From Bowmanella dokdonensis (GTDB taxonomy: Bacteria > Pseudomonadota > Gammaproteobacteria > Enterobacterales > Alteromonadaceae): 64,000 nucleotides of DNA. Below are positions 63,536 through 64,000 of the stretch, one piece after another. How positions within the stretch are numbered: position 1 is the first letter of the stretch; every line of letters starts with the position of its first letter. The stretch lies in contig NZ_JAFKCV010000004.1 of NCBI RefSeq assembly GCF_017254865.1, positions 310,001-374,000 of the forward strand, in the 5' to 3' direction. A model generated the notes under the pieces. It saw only the letters and a list, made by a program, of their open reading frames with translations. It was not told the DNA's origin and made no database searches. A program made the translations under genes and the position numbers.

Positions 63536-64000
63536 ATGTCGCAACCGCAAAAGGGCATTTGTGCCGAGCCCAATCTGCATGCTCTGTATCTGCTGTTTAA
63601 CGTAGTCGATGAGGATACGGCCCAGTTGCGCATAAAGCTGGCAAAGATGCTGGATATTTTCGATCATTATGATCAGGAGCATTATGAGGCCATGGTTACC
63701 GGCGTGGTGGCCATAGGCAGTAACTACTGGCTGGAACTTTATCCTGGTCTGATCCCGCTGGAGCTGGCGCCTTTTCCGGATATCCACTGCGAAGATCGGC
63801 AGGCCCCGGCAGTGCCCTGCGATCTCTTTGTCCAGATCCGGGCCGATCGGGCGGATGTCTGCCATGCCGTGGGGTCGGAAATCTATGACCTCCTCAAGGA
63901 TCAGGCCGAATTGGTGGAGCAGGTAAAGGGCTTTCGTTATCTGGAAGGACGTGATCTGACCGGCTTTATGGAAGGCTCGGACAATCCCCGGGGCATGAAG
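63536..64000 (+). CDS. DyP-type peroxidase, N-terminal part (runs off window)
   Basis: The first 155 residues of a YfeX-like dye-decolorizing peroxidase, cut by the window edge. The ferredoxin-like half begins near residue 14 (LYLLFNVVDEDTAQL). The end holds the GFMEGSDNPRG segment where DyP enzymes carry the active-site GxxDG motif; here Glu146 replaces the usual Asp. The haem-ligand His would lie beyond the window. AGGA precedes the ATG, and CTGACAA heptamers lie just upstream. The Glu substitution needs confirmation on the full gene. Confidence 0.85.
   Translation, partial: MSQPQKGICAEPNLHALYLLFNVVDEDTAQLRIKLAKMLDIFDHYDQEHYEAMVTGVVAIGSNYWLELYPGLIPLELAPFPDIHCEDRQAPAVPCDLFVQIRADRADVCHAVGSEIYDLLKDQAELVEQVKGFRYLEGRDLTGFMEGSDNPRGMK

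Overview
The window reads as a chromosomal segment of a free-living, aerobic gammaproteobacterium. Many features fit Alteromonadales, although I could not run a taxonomic search: a long TonB-dependent receptor with a secreted hydrolase, a bacterial voltage-gated Na+ channel, dbpA, glnK-amtB, PldA and large numbers of exported proteins. Coding density is high, genes are in short operons on both strands, and I see no rRNA, tRNA, CRISPR array, prophage or intact insertion sequence.

Layout. 1-3541: a GbsR/MarR-type regulator (cut by the window edge), arylamine N-acetyltransferase, a BNR-repeat lipoprotein, an SRPBCC protein and a small alpha/beta-barrel-like protein. 3660-6391: a zinc-ribbon/membrane/TPR-like protein and a frameshifted DUF1028 protein. 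6388-10791: a Fur-box-preceded iron ABC operon (FbpABC type) led by an unrecognised helical periplasmic protein. 11041-20002: a DctB/DctD-like two-component pair (the regulator gene carries a one-base frameshift), then a sigma-54-type promoter and a TonB receptor - secreted alpha/beta hydrolase - DASS transporter operon. 20302-23513: a short KdpD-like kinase, a KdpE-like regulator and TrkH. 23672-32838: mostly single genes (TSUP exporter, sterol-desaturase-like enzyme, EutBC, GFA enzyme, Blc lipocalin, beta-lactamase-fold protein). 32920-45554: RND efflux pair, pyrC, a solute-binding protein, a NaChBac-type channel, dbpA, an ABC exporter and an M28 peptidase. 45606-53601: an SnoaL-like protein, a DUF2306 protein divergent from a membrane-anchored AraC regulator, a DUF3617-like protein, and a cytochrome c - E1 alpha - E1 beta cluster facing two PNPOx-fold genes. 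53755-64000: a three-gene operon of helical, DUF4412 and hemerythrin-like proteins, a transglutaminase-like/TPR lipoprotein with an M28 peptidase, PldA, NtrC/sigma-54-preceded glnK-amtB, gamma-glutamyltransferase, and the start of a DyP-type peroxidase.

How the parts work together. The most coherent candidate new system is 11041-20002: a periplasmic-sensing kinase and sigma-54 activator next to a promoter with an exact GG-N10-GC spacing. That promoter drives an outer-membrane receptor, a periplasmic or secreted esterase-like hydrolase and an inner-membrane dicarboxylate-type symporter. This looks like a complete route to import an esterified substrate, cleave it and take up the released (di)carboxylate. 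A second candidate is the cytochrome c / thiamine-diphosphate E1 / PNPOx-GAF cluster at 49214-53601. A third is potassium control by a reduced KdpDE pair linked to TrkH instead of KdpFABC, with two exact 11-bp direct repeats upstream.

Three genes (DUF1028, the DctD-like regulator and the cytochrome c) each lack a single base that would restore a family-typical reading frame. Two of the three losses lie in short homopolymers, so residual sequencing or assembly error must be excluded before calling them pseudogenes.
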